Source: Halobacteriales archaeon QH_7_66_36
Lineage (GTDB): Archaea; Halobacteriota; Halobacteria; Halobacteriales; Haloarculaceae
Length of the DNA stretch: 64,000 nucleotides
Assembly: GCA_003021175.1 (NCBI GenBank)
Contig: PXQV01000011.1
Location: forward strand, 97,319-161,318
Direction of reading: 5' to 3'
Position 1 is the stretch's first letter. Every line of letters starts with the position of its first letter. Of this stretch, positions 8,244-17,534 are shown one piece after another. The notes under the pieces are model-generated. The model did not search any database and was not told the origin of the DNA. It saw only the letters and a program-made list of their open reading frames with translations. The position numbers were made by a program, and so were the translations under genes.

Positions 8244-8642
8244 ATGCGCATCGAACTCCGCGTCTGCAAACACTGCTACGAGGGGACACACGGGAATCCA
8301 CAGAAGACCGCGGTGACGCAGGACATGGTCAACTGCGCCCGGACGGTCCGGGAGTACAAGGACCTCATCGGGCTCGACGGCATCTACATCACGCGCGTCG
8401 AGGAGGGCGACCCGGGCGGCGCGGAGGCGCTTCCGGTCATCGTCGCCGGCATCGATGGGAAGCAGGTGACGCTGTCGGACACGCAACTGGTGATGGAGGA
8501 CGACGACGGCAACATGCTGGTGTATCCGGAGCCGGAGGACATCCTCAAGGTGCTCACGCGGAACCTCGACCAGATACAGGAGCAGACGCGACAGGACGTG
8601 ACGGTCGAACTCTCCTCGGAAGGAGCGGAACTGGTCGGTTAG
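8244..8642 (+). CDS. Conserved-looking hypothetical protein with CxxC
   Basis: A 132-residue acidic protein I do not recognise. It starts MRIELRVCKHCYEGTHGNPQ, so there is a single CxxC near the N-terminus but no second pair. The rest is a regular mix of strands and helices (ITRVEEGDPGGAEALPVIVA, ILKVLTRNLDQIQEQTRQDV) without signal peptide or membrane segment. Its stop codon overlaps the convergent end of the formate dehydrogenase operon. ATG 8244 was chosen over 8229 because the longer form adds only four residues without support. A metal- or cofactor-linked role is possible but unproven. Confidence 0.65.
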   Translation: MRIELRVCKHCYEGTHGNPQKTAVTQDMVNCARTVREYKDLIGLDGIYITRVEEGDPGGAEALPVIVAGIDGKQVTLSDTQLVMEDDDGNMLVYPEPEDILKVLTRNLDQIQEQTRQDVTVELSSEGAELVG

Positions 8643-9637
8643 TCGTCCGCAGCGCCGACCTCGCCGCTCTCGCCGCTGCCTTCCTGTTCGAGTTGGCGCT
8701 CCCAGCGGATGCGGAGCACGTTGCCGTACATCGACAGCACCAGACCGACACCGAGCACGAGGATGCCGATGTTGATGCCGATGGTCATCAGCAGATTCGT
8801 CGGGCCGCCGCCGATGGCCAACTCGCGGGGCACCGGATACCCCTCGTCGAGGATACTGGCCATCAGCACCGAGGCGATGCCGATGACGGTCGCGGCGCCG
8901 AACAGCGTCGACGCCCACCCCCACGACGGGGAGAGCGTCAGCCGCTCGATGCCGGTCGTCTCGGGCTCGCCGTCGGCGTGGTACTCGGGCACCAGCTTTC
9001 GCGGGATGTACGCCTTCGTCTCGACCGGGTAGAAGGCGGGATGGAAGCCGTGCTCGAAGATGTGGAACATGACCCCCATCAGCATGATGACGCCAAGCAG
9101 CCCGTGGAAGGTGACGAACGCCGCCGCGGCCGCCTTCGTCTGGAAGAGCGCCGCCACCCCGGTCTTGCTCCAGATGAGCAGCCCCGAGACGGCCAACAGC
9201 GTCAGCTCTGCCGAGAAGATGAACACGACGCCCTTACCGATGTACGACAGCAACGGCACCTCGTCGGCCTTGTAGCCGCCGAACTGCCGCGCGTTCGGGT
9301 GTCGCTCGTCGGCGCGGCCGAGCATGAACTGGATGTCCTGCACGAACGCGTCGATGTCGTCCTTCCCGGGGATGATCTCGCCGAAGTTGCTCCGACCGGT
9401 CGGCGAGATGACCTGAAGCACGATCCAGAAGATGATAAGCGCGATCAGCCCGACACCGGTGATCCGGTGGACCGCCGAGACGCCGTTCGGACCGCCCATC
9501 AGCTCCATCAGCCACCACAGTTCGTCGTTGAACATGATGGCGTAGCCGCTGAAGAACAGCAGGAACACGTCCAGTCCAAGCAGTGAGTGGAACAGGGTCG
9601 TGACCCGCGTGAACTTGCCGTGGTCGAGATTGCTCAT
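8639..9637 (-). CDS. Formate dehydrogenase cytochrome b subunit (gamma-like)
   Basis: A 332-residue membrane protein, last gene of a four-gene fdh operon. The four-helix di-haem cytochrome b core is visible, with candidate haem histidines His17 (LFHSLLG), His57 (HRITG), His178 (FHGLLG) and His192/196 (FHIFEHGFHP). This is the FdnI/FdoI pattern that passes electrons from the ferredoxin subunit to quinone. Two extra C-terminal helices (about 240-262 and 281-304), separated from the core by a loop of about 40 residues, exceed the bacterial subunit, which is near 215 residues. ATGA overlap with the upstream gene. Confidence 0.85.
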   Translation of the reverse strand: MSNLDHGKFTRVTTLFHSLLGLDVFLLFFSGYAIMFNDELWWLMELMGGPNGVSAVHRITGVGLIALIIFWIVLQVISPTGRSNFGEIIPGKDDIDAFVQDIQFMLGRADERHPNARQFGGYKADEVPLLSYIGKGVVFIFSAELTLLAVSGLLIWSKTGVAALFQTKAAAAAFVTFHGLLGVIMLMGVMFHIFEHGFHPAFYPVETKAYIPRKLVPEYHADGEPETTGIERLTLSPSWGWASTLFGAATVIGIASVLMASILDEGYPVPRELAIGGGPTNLLMTIGINIGILVLGVGLVLSMYGNVLRIRWERQLEQEGSGESGEVGAADD

Positions 9638-10050
9638 CGGTCGTCACCTCCGTCGTCGTCGGTGATCTTCCGCGCGGCGGGTTCACCGCCGTCGGCCGCG
9701 ACGGCGTCGGTCACGTCCTCGCCCGGCCGCTGCATCTGGCCGGCCAGTCGGCGGAACGCCGCCCAGTGGAGGAACACCATCACGAGGATGAATATCCCCA
9801 TGATGACGTCCGCCGCGTGGATGAGCGCGATGAGGAAGTCGAGCGCGGGAATCGAGTTGCCCGCGACCCAGTCGGCACCGATGCCGCCATCCCCGACGCT
9901 CGGATTCACGCGATAGAGCGACTCGTAGAAGACGTTGAACCCCTGTGCCCACCAGACGGAGAACAGGGCGACGACGATGCCAACGACGGCACTGACGCCG
10001 ACGTGCCACCGCTCGTAGCCGGCCGTGTCGGGGAGCTCTTGCTCGCTCAT
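9634..10050 (-). CDS. Small membrane protein of fdh operon, unknown
   Basis: A 138-residue protein with two strong transmembrane helices (about 17-36 and 68-98) and histidines at the membrane boundary (His16, His78 in helix 2, His95). The layout recalls half of a four-helix cytochrome b, but I recognise no family. It overlaps both neighbours by four bases and lies between the iron-sulfur and cytochrome b genes, so it is probably a structural or haem-carrying part of the membrane complex. The tail is polar and acidic. Confidence 0.7.
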   Translation of the reverse strand: MSEQELPDTAGYERWHVGVSAVVGIVVALFSVWWAQGFNVFYESLYRVNPSVGDGGIGADWVAGNSIPALDFLIALIHAADVIMGIFILVMVFLHWAAFRRLAGQMQRPGEDVTDAVAADGGEPAARKITDDDGGDDR

Positions 10051-10715
10051 TCGAACTCACCGGCGTTCTCCTCGCCGAAGATGATGTTCATCGCTTCGTC
10101 GTTGAAGAACGTCCCGCTGCCGCGGTGGTCCAGTTCGTCGGCGATCTCGCCGGGCGTCCCGACGAGGATAGCGTCCGTCGCGCACTCCTGTGCACACGCC
10201 GGGCCCTTGCCGACCTCCTGACGTTCGGTACACATCGTACACTTGTCCATCTTGCCGCCGTTGCCGACGAGACTCGCCATTCCCTCATCAGAGTCTGGGA
10301 ACTGCGGGGCCCCGAACGGGCAGGCGGACAGACAGTACTGACACCCGATACACAGGTCGTCGCGCACGTCGACGAAGCCGCTCTCGTCGGCCTTGATGAG
10401 CGAGTCCGTCGGGCACACCGACACACAGGGCGCGTTCTCGCAGTGGTAACACTGCATCGGCACCGCCGTCTCGCCGGGCGACTCGCCCTGACTCATCGCC
10501 TCCCCGCTCTGCGTGTTGAATCCCGAGGCGGCCTCTTGGCCCTCGAGCATCGTCGAGATACTGATGCGCTGTTCGTCGTGCGGCACCTCCCACGTCCGCT
10601 TGCACGAGACGACGCAACCGCCGCAGTCGATGCAGGCCTCCACGTCCGGGAAGATGCGAGTGCCCTCACCGACGCTCATCACGCCGTCGTGCATTTGTTC
10701 TTTTCCAGTTGACAT
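10047..10715 (-). CDS. Formate dehydrogenase iron-sulfur subunit (four [4Fe-4S])
   Basis: A 222-residue DmsB/FdnH-type electron-transfer protein. Four cysteine clusters are visible: CIDCGGCVVSC, CYHCENAPCVSVC, CIGCQYCLSAC and CTMCTERQ...CAQEC, enough for four [4Fe-4S] centres wiring the catalytic subunit to the membrane. There is no own export signal, so it is expected to hitch-hike with the Tat-exported catalytic subunit, as in related complexes. The C-terminal membrane anchor helix of FdnH is missing. Separated by 11 bp from fdhA. Confidence 0.9.
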   Translation of the reverse strand: MSTGKEQMHDGVMSVGEGTRIFPDVEACIDCGGCVVSCKRTWEVPHDEQRISISTMLEGQEAASGFNTQSGEAMSQGESPGETAVPMQCYHCENAPCVSVCPTDSLIKADESGFVDVRDDLCIGCQYCLSACPFGAPQFPDSDEGMASLVGNGGKMDKCTMCTERQEVGKGPACAQECATDAILVGTPGEIADELDHRGSGTFFNDEAMNIIFGEENAGEFE

Positions 10716-10726
10716 ATTATATCACC

Positions 10727-13700
10727 TCACTGCACCGTCGAGTTGCCGCGGACGTCGAAGTCCTTCTGGCCGCCGATGTTGTTGCGGTCCTGCGGGAACT
10801 CGATGTCCGTGTCCATGTTGAGCTCGTTCATCCGTTCTTCCGTCGCTTTCTCGACGGCGACCATCGACACCTTCGTCTCCTGCATCTGGGTCTCGACATC
10901 GTAACCGGTGGACGTGATAGCGTTCACTGAGTCGCCGATGGCGTACGGCACGTGGCCGTCGGGGTACTTGTCCTCCAAGCTCTCGCCCTTGAACACCCCG
11001 CCCCAGTGGTAGGGGAGAAACACCTCTCGGTCGTTCGGCCGGTCCGTCACGCGTGCCTTCACCAGTACCGAGCCGCGGTCGGTCGAGGAGATGATGATGA
11101 GGTCGCCGCCGTCGACATCGAGATCCTCCGCCCGTTTGGGCGTGATCTCGGCGTACATGTGCGGCTGCAGGTCGGCGGTGTGGATGTTGTTCCGCGTCTC
11201 TGCGCCACCACCCTGATGTTCGACCTGCCGGCCGGTGGTCATGATAGTGTCCAGATCCGGCCCCTCGTCGGTGTTGTGGATGATGTCCATCGCCCGCTGC
11301 TGCTCGACCGCGTTGTTCTGGTCGAGCCGGTAGAAGTTCTTCTGCTGGCCGTTGGCGGGCCACTCTTCCACCAGTTCCGGACTCGGACTCTCGATGGGTT
11401 CCCGGTGGACGGGCACCGTGTCGAGGAAGTTCCACACGACCGCCCGAGCCCGACCACGACCGGTCGGGGCGTCGGGCTGCCGGTAGTCGTACTCCTCGAA
11501 GGTGTCCATCTGACCGCGGACGCCCGGTGCGATCTTCCGCTCGATGTAGTCGTCGAACGCCGCGCTGCCGGTGTCCGGGTCCGCGAGCGCCTGTGCAGCG
11601 GTGTACACCGACTCGTCGTTGTCCAGCGCGCGCTTCTGTGGGATCGTGAGTTCGTCCGACTGTACGGACTGGTTCGGATCGATGAGGCTCTCGGGCGGCG
11701 TCGTCTTCCAGCCGGGATACTCCGGAATCCCGTGAATCTGGCCGTCTTCGGCCAGATCCTCGCTGTCTGCCCAGTCGGGCACGTACGGTGCGCGGGTGAG
11801 GTCTAACGCCTCCTCCTCGCTGTCGTACCTGTCGCCGACGGCGTCGACCGTCTCCTGAAGCGGGTACGGCTTGTCGGAGTTCCACTGGTCGGGACTGGGT
11901 GCCTGCACACCCCACCGGGTCCGGAAGTCCTGGCCCCCGTCGTTGGGGTCCATGTCGTCGTTCCAGATGATGGGTGTGCCGGGGTGGTCCTCGCCCCAGC
12001 AGGGCCACGGGAGCATCCAGTACTCCCCTTCGACGGGCGTCCCCTCGGCGCCTTGGAGGTTCTCCGAGGAGAACGCGTAGTCGTACTCCATGTGTTGCTG
12101 GATGCGCTCGGGGGTCTGCCGGTAGCCGATGGTGTTCGTCCCGAGGTTGAACTCCCGGATGACGTTCTCGTAGGTCGACTTCCCGTTGTACAGCTCCGAG
12201 CCGGCACCCCAGTCGAAGTGCTCGCCGAAGCCCAGCGCACCCGCGAGTTCCTGCATGATCTGCAGGTCGGGCTTGGAGTTGTGGGCCGGCGGTCGCACGG
12301 GTTCCGACCACTGGGTCGCGCGGTGGGTGTTCGTCAGCGAGCGGTAGTGCTCGTACTGACTCGACGCGGGCAGCAGGAGCACCGGCGGGCCGTCCTCGTA
12401 GTCCGGGAGGACGCTCGCCACGGACGGGAACACGTCGACCACGACCAGCAGGTCGAGGTTCTCCATCCCTTCCTTCATCTGCTCCATCTCGCTGATTGAG
12501 TTCGCGGAGTGACCCCAGAAGACGGCGATCTTCACCTGATCCGGCTGGTAGGCCGGCGTCTCCTGCATCCGGTCTTCCTGATCGAGTGCCGCCTCGAACC
12601 AGCGGGCCACCGTCAGCCCGTTCTGGAACATCATCGAGTTGGTCGCCGGGTTCTCGGCGCTCGTCTCGTCGGTGCTCGACGGGAGGTCGTCCGCCGAGAT
12701 ATCCTCGCTCGACTGCTCGACGTACTTTGCCGGCGGCATCAGGTCGAACCTGTCGTACAGGTCTTCGAACGAGGTGGAGCCGCTCGTGTACGGGTTCTTA
12801 TCCCAGATTTCCGACCACCACTTCCAGCCGCCGGCAGTCAGTCCGTAGTAGCCGGGCAGGATGTGGCTCGCGACCGCGAGGTCGGTCGCGCCCTGCACGT
12901 TCGCGTGGCCGCGCATGACCTGCAGGCCGCCGCCCGACCGAGCCGCACTGCCGGATGCGAGGCTCGTCGCCGCGTACGAGCGGATGTTCTGGGTGCCGTT
13001 GTTGTGCTGGGTGCCGCCCATCGCCCACTCGATCTGGACGTTCGGGCGGGCCTCGTCGATCATGTCCGCGATGCGCTCGATGTCTTCCTCGGAGACCCAC
13101 GTGATCTCCGAGACGGTCTCCGTGTCGTACTGGTCGAGTTCGGCGTCGATGTCCTCCCAGCCCTGCACGCGGTCGGCGAGCATGTTCTGCCCGCTCGCGT
13201 CCGCGTCGGTGTCGAGCGCGAGCCCGTGTTTGTCGCGGAGCACCTTGATGACGCCCATCATCAGGGCAACGTCCGTACCCGGCCGGAACCGCATGAACTC
13301 GTCGGCGTGAGCCGAGGTCTTCGTGAACCGTGGATCGAGATTGAGTATCTTGCCGCCCCGCTTCTGCCCCTCGAGGATATGCTGCATCGCGATGGGGTGT
13401 GCCTCGGCGGGGTTCTGTCCGACGATGATGTTGAGATCGAAGTTCCGGTAGTCGGTGACCGTGTTGGTCATCGCGCCGTACCCCCACGTGTTCGCCAAGC
13501 CGGCGACCGTGGTGGAGTGGCAGATCCGCGCCTGATGGTCGATGTTGTTCGTCCCCATGAACGCCGCGAGCTTCCGGATCGCGTACGCCTCCTCGTTAGA
13601 GTGGTGCGCACTCCCGAGCAGCATCACGCTCTCGCGGCTGTATTCCTCCCACACCCGTTCGATCTCGCCCGAAAGCAGGTCGTAGGCTTGGTCCCACGTC

Positions 13701-14089
13701 CGCTTCTCCCAGCTTCCGTCCGCGCCACCTTCGCGGATCATCGGGTGTTTCAGTCGTTTCTCGGAGTGTTCGGTCTCGTAGATGCCTGCCCCCTTCGAGC
13801 AGAGCGACCCATGGTTGATCGGGTGGTCCTGCCACGGCTCCATGCCGACGAACGAGTCACCGTCGCGTTCGCCGCGGAAGCCACAGCCGACCGAACAGTA
13901 GTTACAGATCGTTTTCGACAGCTCCGTGTCCGTGTCGGTGCCGTCGACCTCTTCGCTCCCCTCTTGGAGCGCTTGGCCCGTCCCTGCGGCTCCGAGCGCG
14001 ACTGCGCCCGCGAGCGCGCTCGCCTTCATGAACGAGCGCCTGTCGAGGTCGAGCGACACCGGTTCCGGATCCGGTCGTTGCGTGCTCAT
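10727..14089 (-). CDS. fdhA: Formate dehydrogenase catalytic subunit, Tat-exported (cysteine type)
   Basis: A 1120-residue molybdo- or tungsto-bis-pterin oxidoreductase. The Tat signal is at residues 16-40 (DRRSFMKAS plus a hydrophobic stretch). The [4Fe-4S] site uses Cys62, Cys65, Cys69 and Cys97 (CNYCSVGC...SLCSKG). NIDHQARICHSTTV places Cys190-His191 where FdnG/FdoG have selenocysteine-His, the hallmark of formate dehydrogenases, so the metal ligand is cysteine here. GYGAMTNTVTDYRNFDLNII continues the FdnG match. It would oxidise formate on the outer face. A respiratory function (quinone reduction) follows from the adjacent cytochrome b. The exact substrate remains an inference from the motif. 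Confidence 0.88.
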   Translation of the reverse strand: MSTQRPDPEPVSLDLDRRSFMKASALAGAVALGAAGTGQALQEGSEEVDGTDTDTELSKTICNYCSVGCGFRGERDGDSFVGMEPWQDHPINHGSLCSKGAGIYETEHSEKRLKHPMIREGGADGSWEKRTWDQAYDLLSGEIERVWEEYSRESVMLLGSAHHSNEEAYAIRKLAAFMGTNNIDHQARICHSTTVAGLANTWGYGAMTNTVTDYRNFDLNIIVGQNPAEAHPIAMQHILEGQKRGGKILNLDPRFTKTSAHADEFMRFRPGTDVALMMGVIKVLRDKHGLALDTDADASGQNMLADRVQGWEDIDAELDQYDTETVSEITWVSEEDIERIADMIDEARPNVQIEWAMGGTQHNNGTQNIRSYAATSLASGSAARSGGGLQVMRGHANVQGATDLAVASHILPGYYGLTAGGWKWWSEIWDKNPYTSGSTSFEDLYDRFDLMPPAKYVEQSSEDISADDLPSSTDETSAENPATNSMMFQNGLTVARWFEAALDQEDRMQETPAYQPDQVKIAVFWGHSANSISEMEQMKEGMENLDLLVVVDVFPSVASVLPDYEDGPPVLLLPASSQYEHYRSLTNTHRATQWSEPVRPPAHNSKPDLQIMQELAGALGFGEHFDWGAGSELYNGKSTYENVIREFNLGTNTIGYRQTPERIQQHMEYDYAFSSENLQGAEGTPVEGEYWMLPWPCWGEDHPGTPIIWNDDMDPNDGGQDFRTRWGVQAPSPDQWNSDKPYPLQETVDAVGDRYDSEEEALDLTRAPYVPDWADSEDLAEDGQIHGIPEYPGWKTTPPESLIDPNQSVQSDELTIPQKRALDNDESVYTAAQALADPDTGSAAFDDYIERKIAPGVRGQMDTFEEYDYRQPDAPTGRGRARAVVWNFLDTVPVHREPIESPSPELVEEWPANGQQKNFYRLDQNNAVEQQRAMDIIHNTDEGPDLDTIMTTGRQVEHQGGGAETRNNIHTADLQPHMYAEITPKRAEDLDVDGGDLIIISSTDRGSVLVKARVTDRPNDREVFLPYHWGGVFKGESLEDKYPDGHVPYAIGDSVNAITSTGYDVETQMQETKVSMVAVEKATEERMNELNMDTDIEFPQDRNNIGGQKDFDVRGNSTVQ

Positions 14090-14170
14090 TTTTTCTGGTC
14101 CCGTCGTGTCCGGGGTACCGGTCGCCCGGTCCCGTCCCGGTCCTGTCCATCCATGGCTATACCTACGGTC

Positions 14171-14229
14171 GATAAAAATTGGTGGATAATAAAACGTGGG
14201 GGCTCATACCCCGTATTCTGGGGGATATG
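14171..14229 (-). promoter_or_regulatory. Putative fdh promoter and dyad operator
   Basis: The 440-bp gap 14090-14528 has no convincing gene. Reading toward fdhA (minus strand) there are two TATA-like boxes, AATTTTTATC (14171-14180) and GTTTTATTAT (14186-14195), about 85-105 nt ahead of the fdhA ATG. Just upstream lies an imperfect dyad, CATACCCC...GGGGGATATG on the plus strand (14205-14229), placed where an activator would bind. The ModE-like gene next to it is a natural candidate regulator, but that is inference. Confidence 0.4.
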
Positions 14230-14528
14230 TAGTCCCGCAGATATGCTGTCTTGAGTCCTAACGTTAGCCGAGACGAACGTATCAGCAGATATCTATCCGA
14301 AGGTGGTGCTGACCGTTGGAGGGTTCGAGATTCGCCGTCCCACGTCGAGTGTGCGGCGCCACCGAACGCAGTCGATAATACGGTGAGAGATAGGAAGATC
14401 AGACGCGAGATTCCCGCAGACCCACCCGCCGCCGTGGACGTACGCGACATCCGGGGGCGACTCGTCGGGGTCGGGGTCGTAGATGCGAAGTTCGCCTGCC
14501 CGTGGCCACCTGCGAGCGTGAGCGTTCC

Positions 14529-15224
14529 TCAGTTGAAGACGCCGCGCGTCGCCGTCGCTTTGAACGAGACGGTGACCTCGCGTCCGACTCCGAGGGCGAG
14601 ACGCTCCCGACTGTCTTCGGTCACCAGCGCCAACACCGGGTCGTCGGCACCGATGTCGACGGCGACGCGGGCGATACGCTCGCCGCCTTCGATGTCCCGC
14701 ACCGTTCCGGCGAACTGGTTCCGCGCGCTCGTGGTGTCCGGCACCGGCGCGTTCGTCGCCTCGTGGAGCGTCACGGCGTCGGCCGGTATCGTCAACTGGA
14801 CCGTGCCGTCACCGGCGGACGGGACGAGAGCACGGAGCCGCCCGGCCGACGTTTCGACGGTCGCGAGTTCCCCGTCACGCTCGACGAGCGTGCCCGAGAG
14901 GACGGTTTCGGCGATCTCGGCGACGCCCTCGAAACTCGTCTGCACGCGGTCGAACGCCGCGAGCAACTCGTCGGCGGTTTCGGTCAGTTCGCTCCCTCCG
15001 CCGTCGGTGCCACCCCGCTGTCGGTCGACGAGCGAGCCGAACGCGGCTTCGAGTTCGACGATGCGCTGTTGCGCGTGGCCGTACGAGCGGCCCAGAGAGT
15101 CGGTCGCCGCGTTCAACGACCCCTCGCCGTCGATTGCACGCAACAGCGTCACGTCCCGGGCGTCGACGGTCACGTCGCCGCTCCCGATGTAGGCGTCGAA
15201 CTCCGTCCGAACGTCTATTCCCAT
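14529..15224 (-). CDS. ModE-like transcriptional regulator with TOBE domain
   Basis: 231 residues. The N-terminal winged helix (about 24-95) follows the ModE/LysR pattern: LLRAIDGEGSLNAATDSLGR then SYGHAQQRIVELE, with the Gly-rich turn GGTDGGGSELTETADELL. The C-terminal part (about 150-228; LATVETSAGRLRALVPS, GTVQLTIPADAVTL, VGREVTVSFKATA) is a TOBE oxyanion-binding domain that would sense molybdate or tungstate. It sits between the formate dehydrogenase operon and the polyferredoxin gene, so control of molybdoenzyme synthesis is likely. ATG 15224 was chosen because the family begins just before the helix-turn-helix. Confidence 0.85.
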   Translation of the reverse strand: MGIDVRTEFDAYIGSGDVTVDARDVTLLRAIDGEGSLNAATDSLGRSYGHAQQRIVELEAAFGSLVDRQRGGTDGGGSELTETADELLAAFDRVQTSFEGVAEIAETVLSGTLVERDGELATVETSAGRLRALVPSAGDGTVQLTIPADAVTLHEATNAPVPDTTSARNQFAGTVRDIEGGERIARVAVDIGADDPVLALVTEDSRERLALGVGREVTVSFKATATRGVFN

Positions 15225-15404
15225 GCGTAGCGGTATCCGAACGGCGAACAAAAGCGTTGGTTCACCGCCAATAGAACGCGGAGGGATCAAGGGGCAAACC
15301 CGTCTGACGAAGCATCGAGGGCGAATTCGGGTTCGTGAGGCGGCCAAGCGGGTTGCCCCCCGTCCGCTCCCGCAACGCATAAAACTGCGCAGGGATTCGC
15401 TCGG

Positions 15405-17534
15405 ATGATGAACGTAGGTGCGTTCGTGTGCTCGTGCGGAGGCACGTGCGACATTGACTTAGAGGAGGTCCGAGAGGGCGTCGAGGGGGTCGACGTCGTC
15501 GCCAGCTCGGAGCTGTTGTGTCAGGACGGTCGTCCGGCGATGTCGCAGGTGATCGACGAGTACGACCTCGACCAGCTCATCGCGACGACGCCGGAGCCGT
15601 CGTGTCAGGAACGCATCCGCTCGCTCGCGGACGACCACGGGCTACACCCGGAGGCGACGGCGTTCGTCGACCACCGAGAGACGACCGCGTGGGTCCACGA
15701 CGAGGGCGAAGCGACCGACAAGACTGCGCGCCTGATCAACGCGAAGCGGGCCGGTCTCGCCGAAGAAGCGATCTCGCGAACCGTCTCGACGGAGGCCGGC
15801 AACCGGGTCGCCGTCGTCGGTGACGCCGACGCCGCCCGGTCGCTGTCGGACGAGGCGGACGTGACGCTCATCGCGGACGGCCGCGAGTTCGCCGACACGG
15901 AGGGGCTGGACGACGTGAACGTCGAACGGGGCCACGTCGCCGCCGTCGAGGGCTCGTTCGGCGAGTTCGAGCTGGTGGTTCGCGCGCAGGTCACCGACGA
16001 CTGCATCGACTGCATGGAGTGCGTCCGCGAGGGTCCCGACGGGATGGTGACCGAGTTCCCGGTCGACATCCACCCCGAGGCACCCGACGGCGACTGGGTT
16101 GACGTGTGTCCGACCGACGCTATCGAACTCGACGGCACGACCCGACGACTGGAGTTCGATCAGGTGATCCACCCCGGCGGCACGTCGCGAGCGCGGAGCG
16201 GCCGCGTCGGGTTCTACACCGGGCCGGTCGACGCGGGGACCGTCGCCGCCGTCGAGTCGCATCTCGGCGGCATCGAGAAGCCGAAGTTCCTCGATCTGGA
16301 GATGGACGTGTGTGCGGCCGGCGAGTCGAGCCAGCAAGGGTGTACCGCCTGCGTCGACGCCTGCCCGCACGAGGCGGTCGACCGGCCGGCGGTCGACGAG
16401 GTGGCGTTCGACGAGACGGCCTGTCAGAACTGCGGGGCCTGTACGAGCGCCTGTCCGACGGGTGCGGCGAAGCTCCGCGAGCCGTCCAACGAGCGGATCG
16501 CTCGCGAGGTGGAGGCGCTGCTCGAAGCCGACGAGGAGGACGACAGTCTGCTCGGTGCGCGTGACGACGCCGGCATCGAGACGCAGGTCGTCGCGTTCGT
16601 CTGCTCCGAGCGGGCGAGCGAACGACTGCGCGCGTACGGCCGCCGCGCCGCGCGCCGCGGCGACGTGGAGTATCCGCCGGTGCTCCCGGTGCAGGTCAAC
16701 TGTACCGACACCGTCGGCGAGGCACACGCGATGCACGCGCTCGCGGCGGGTGCCGACGGCGTCGCAATCGTCGGCTGTGGCGGCTCCTGTCTCCACTCCG
16801 GCCCGGACCCGAAGGCGGAGCTGGTCGAGCGGCTCAACACGGCGACCAGCGATCTGGGACTCGGCGAGCGCGTCGGCTTCTTCGCCCCCGAAGCGGGTGA
16901 CCCGTCGGCCTTCGCCGCGGAACTCTCGGCGTTCGTCGAGGAGACGCTCGACGAGACGTCGGTGCCGGCGGGCAACCACGAGGCCACGGGCCGCATCGAC
17001 GACGACCGGCCCAACCCCGACTTCGACAGTCACGGCTGGACGCTGGAAAGCGTCCGCGCGCTGCTCGATCACGTCGACCCGGCACGGGAGACGATCAGGG
17101 GGCTGAAGAACTTCGGCCTGCTGTCGGTGAACGACTCGTGTACGCTCACGCCCACCTGTACGAGCCTCTGTCCGACGGACGCCATCAAGCGCACGGACGA
17201 CGGTCGGCTTCAGTTCAATCACGAGCGGTGTGTGAACTGCGAACTCTGCGAGGAGGGGTGTCCCGAATCCGCCATCACGATGGAGACGGGACTGGACCTC
17301 TCGCTGCTGCCGGAGCACAACGACGACGACCCGTGGACCACCGTTCACGAGGACGAGATGCTCGAGTGTATCCGCTGTGGAACGCCGTTCACCAGCGCGG
17401 CCTCGGCCGCGAAGGTGGAAGCGGAGGTCGGCGACCGCGTGGCCGGCCTCGCGCCGGACAGCGACCACAGCGTCTTCGAGTACTGTGGCGACTGTCGCGG
17501 ACGCCTCCTCTTCGATCAGGGTGACGCGCGATGA
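15405..17534 (+). CDS. HdrA/MvhD-like polyferredoxin
   Basis: A 709-residue cytoplasmic Fe-S protein. Residues 1-115 resemble the HdrA N-terminus (GAFVCSCGGTC, Cys9/11/15). Residues 134-160 correspond to the HdrA flavin-binding site but the GxGxxG loop is degenerate (VVGDADAARS). Ferredoxin sites follow at Cys200/203/206 with Cys235, Cys313/316/320 and Cys340/343/346/350. An MvhD/FrhD-like delta domain spans about 394-515 (Cys400, Cys433, Cys458, Cys462). A second dicluster lies at Cys579-589 and Cys609-619, and a zinc-ribbon-like end at Cys655/658/694/697. CATAAAAC at 15378-15385 predicts a leaderless mRNA. Such fusions link ferredoxin pools to heterodisulfide-reductase-type enzymes; the partner here is unknown. 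Confidence 0.85.
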   Translation: MMNVGAFVCSCGGTCDIDLEEVREGVEGVDVVASSELLCQDGRPAMSQVIDEYDLDQLIATTPEPSCQERIRSLADDHGLHPEATAFVDHRETTAWVHDEGEATDKTARLINAKRAGLAEEAISRTVSTEAGNRVAVVGDADAARSLSDEADVTLIADGREFADTEGLDDVNVERGHVAAVEGSFGEFELVVRAQVTDDCIDCMECVREGPDGMVTEFPVDIHPEAPDGDWVDVCPTDAIELDGTTRRLEFDQVIHPGGTSRARSGRVGFYTGPVDAGTVAAVESHLGGIEKPKFLDLEMDVCAAGESSQQGCTACVDACPHEAVDRPAVDEVAFDETACQNCGACTSACPTGAAKLREPSNERIAREVEALLEADEEDDSLLGARDDAGIETQVVAFVCSERASERLRAYGRRAARRGDVEYPPVLPVQVNCTDTVGEAHAMHALAAGADGVAIVGCGGSCLHSGPDPKAELVERLNTATSDLGLGERVGFFAPEAGDPSAFAAELSAFVEETLDETSVPAGNHEATGRIDDDRPNPDFDSHGWTLESVRALLDHVDPARETIRGLKNFGLLSVNDSCTLTPTCTSLCPTDAIKRTDDGRLQFNHERCVNCELCEEGCPESAITMETGLDLSLLPEHNDDDPWTTVHEDEMLECIRCGTPFTSAASAAKVEAEVGDRVAGLAPDSDHSVFEYCGDCRGRLLFDQGDAR

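Noticed and set aside
10722..12311. 529-codon frame overlapping fdhA on the same strand
   Set aside because: Arg/Gly-rich shadow frame; fdhA continues through it with family motifs.
12936..13536. Selenocysteine in FdhA
   Set aside because: The metal-ligand position (Cys190) is an ordinary cysteine codon; no in-frame TGA.
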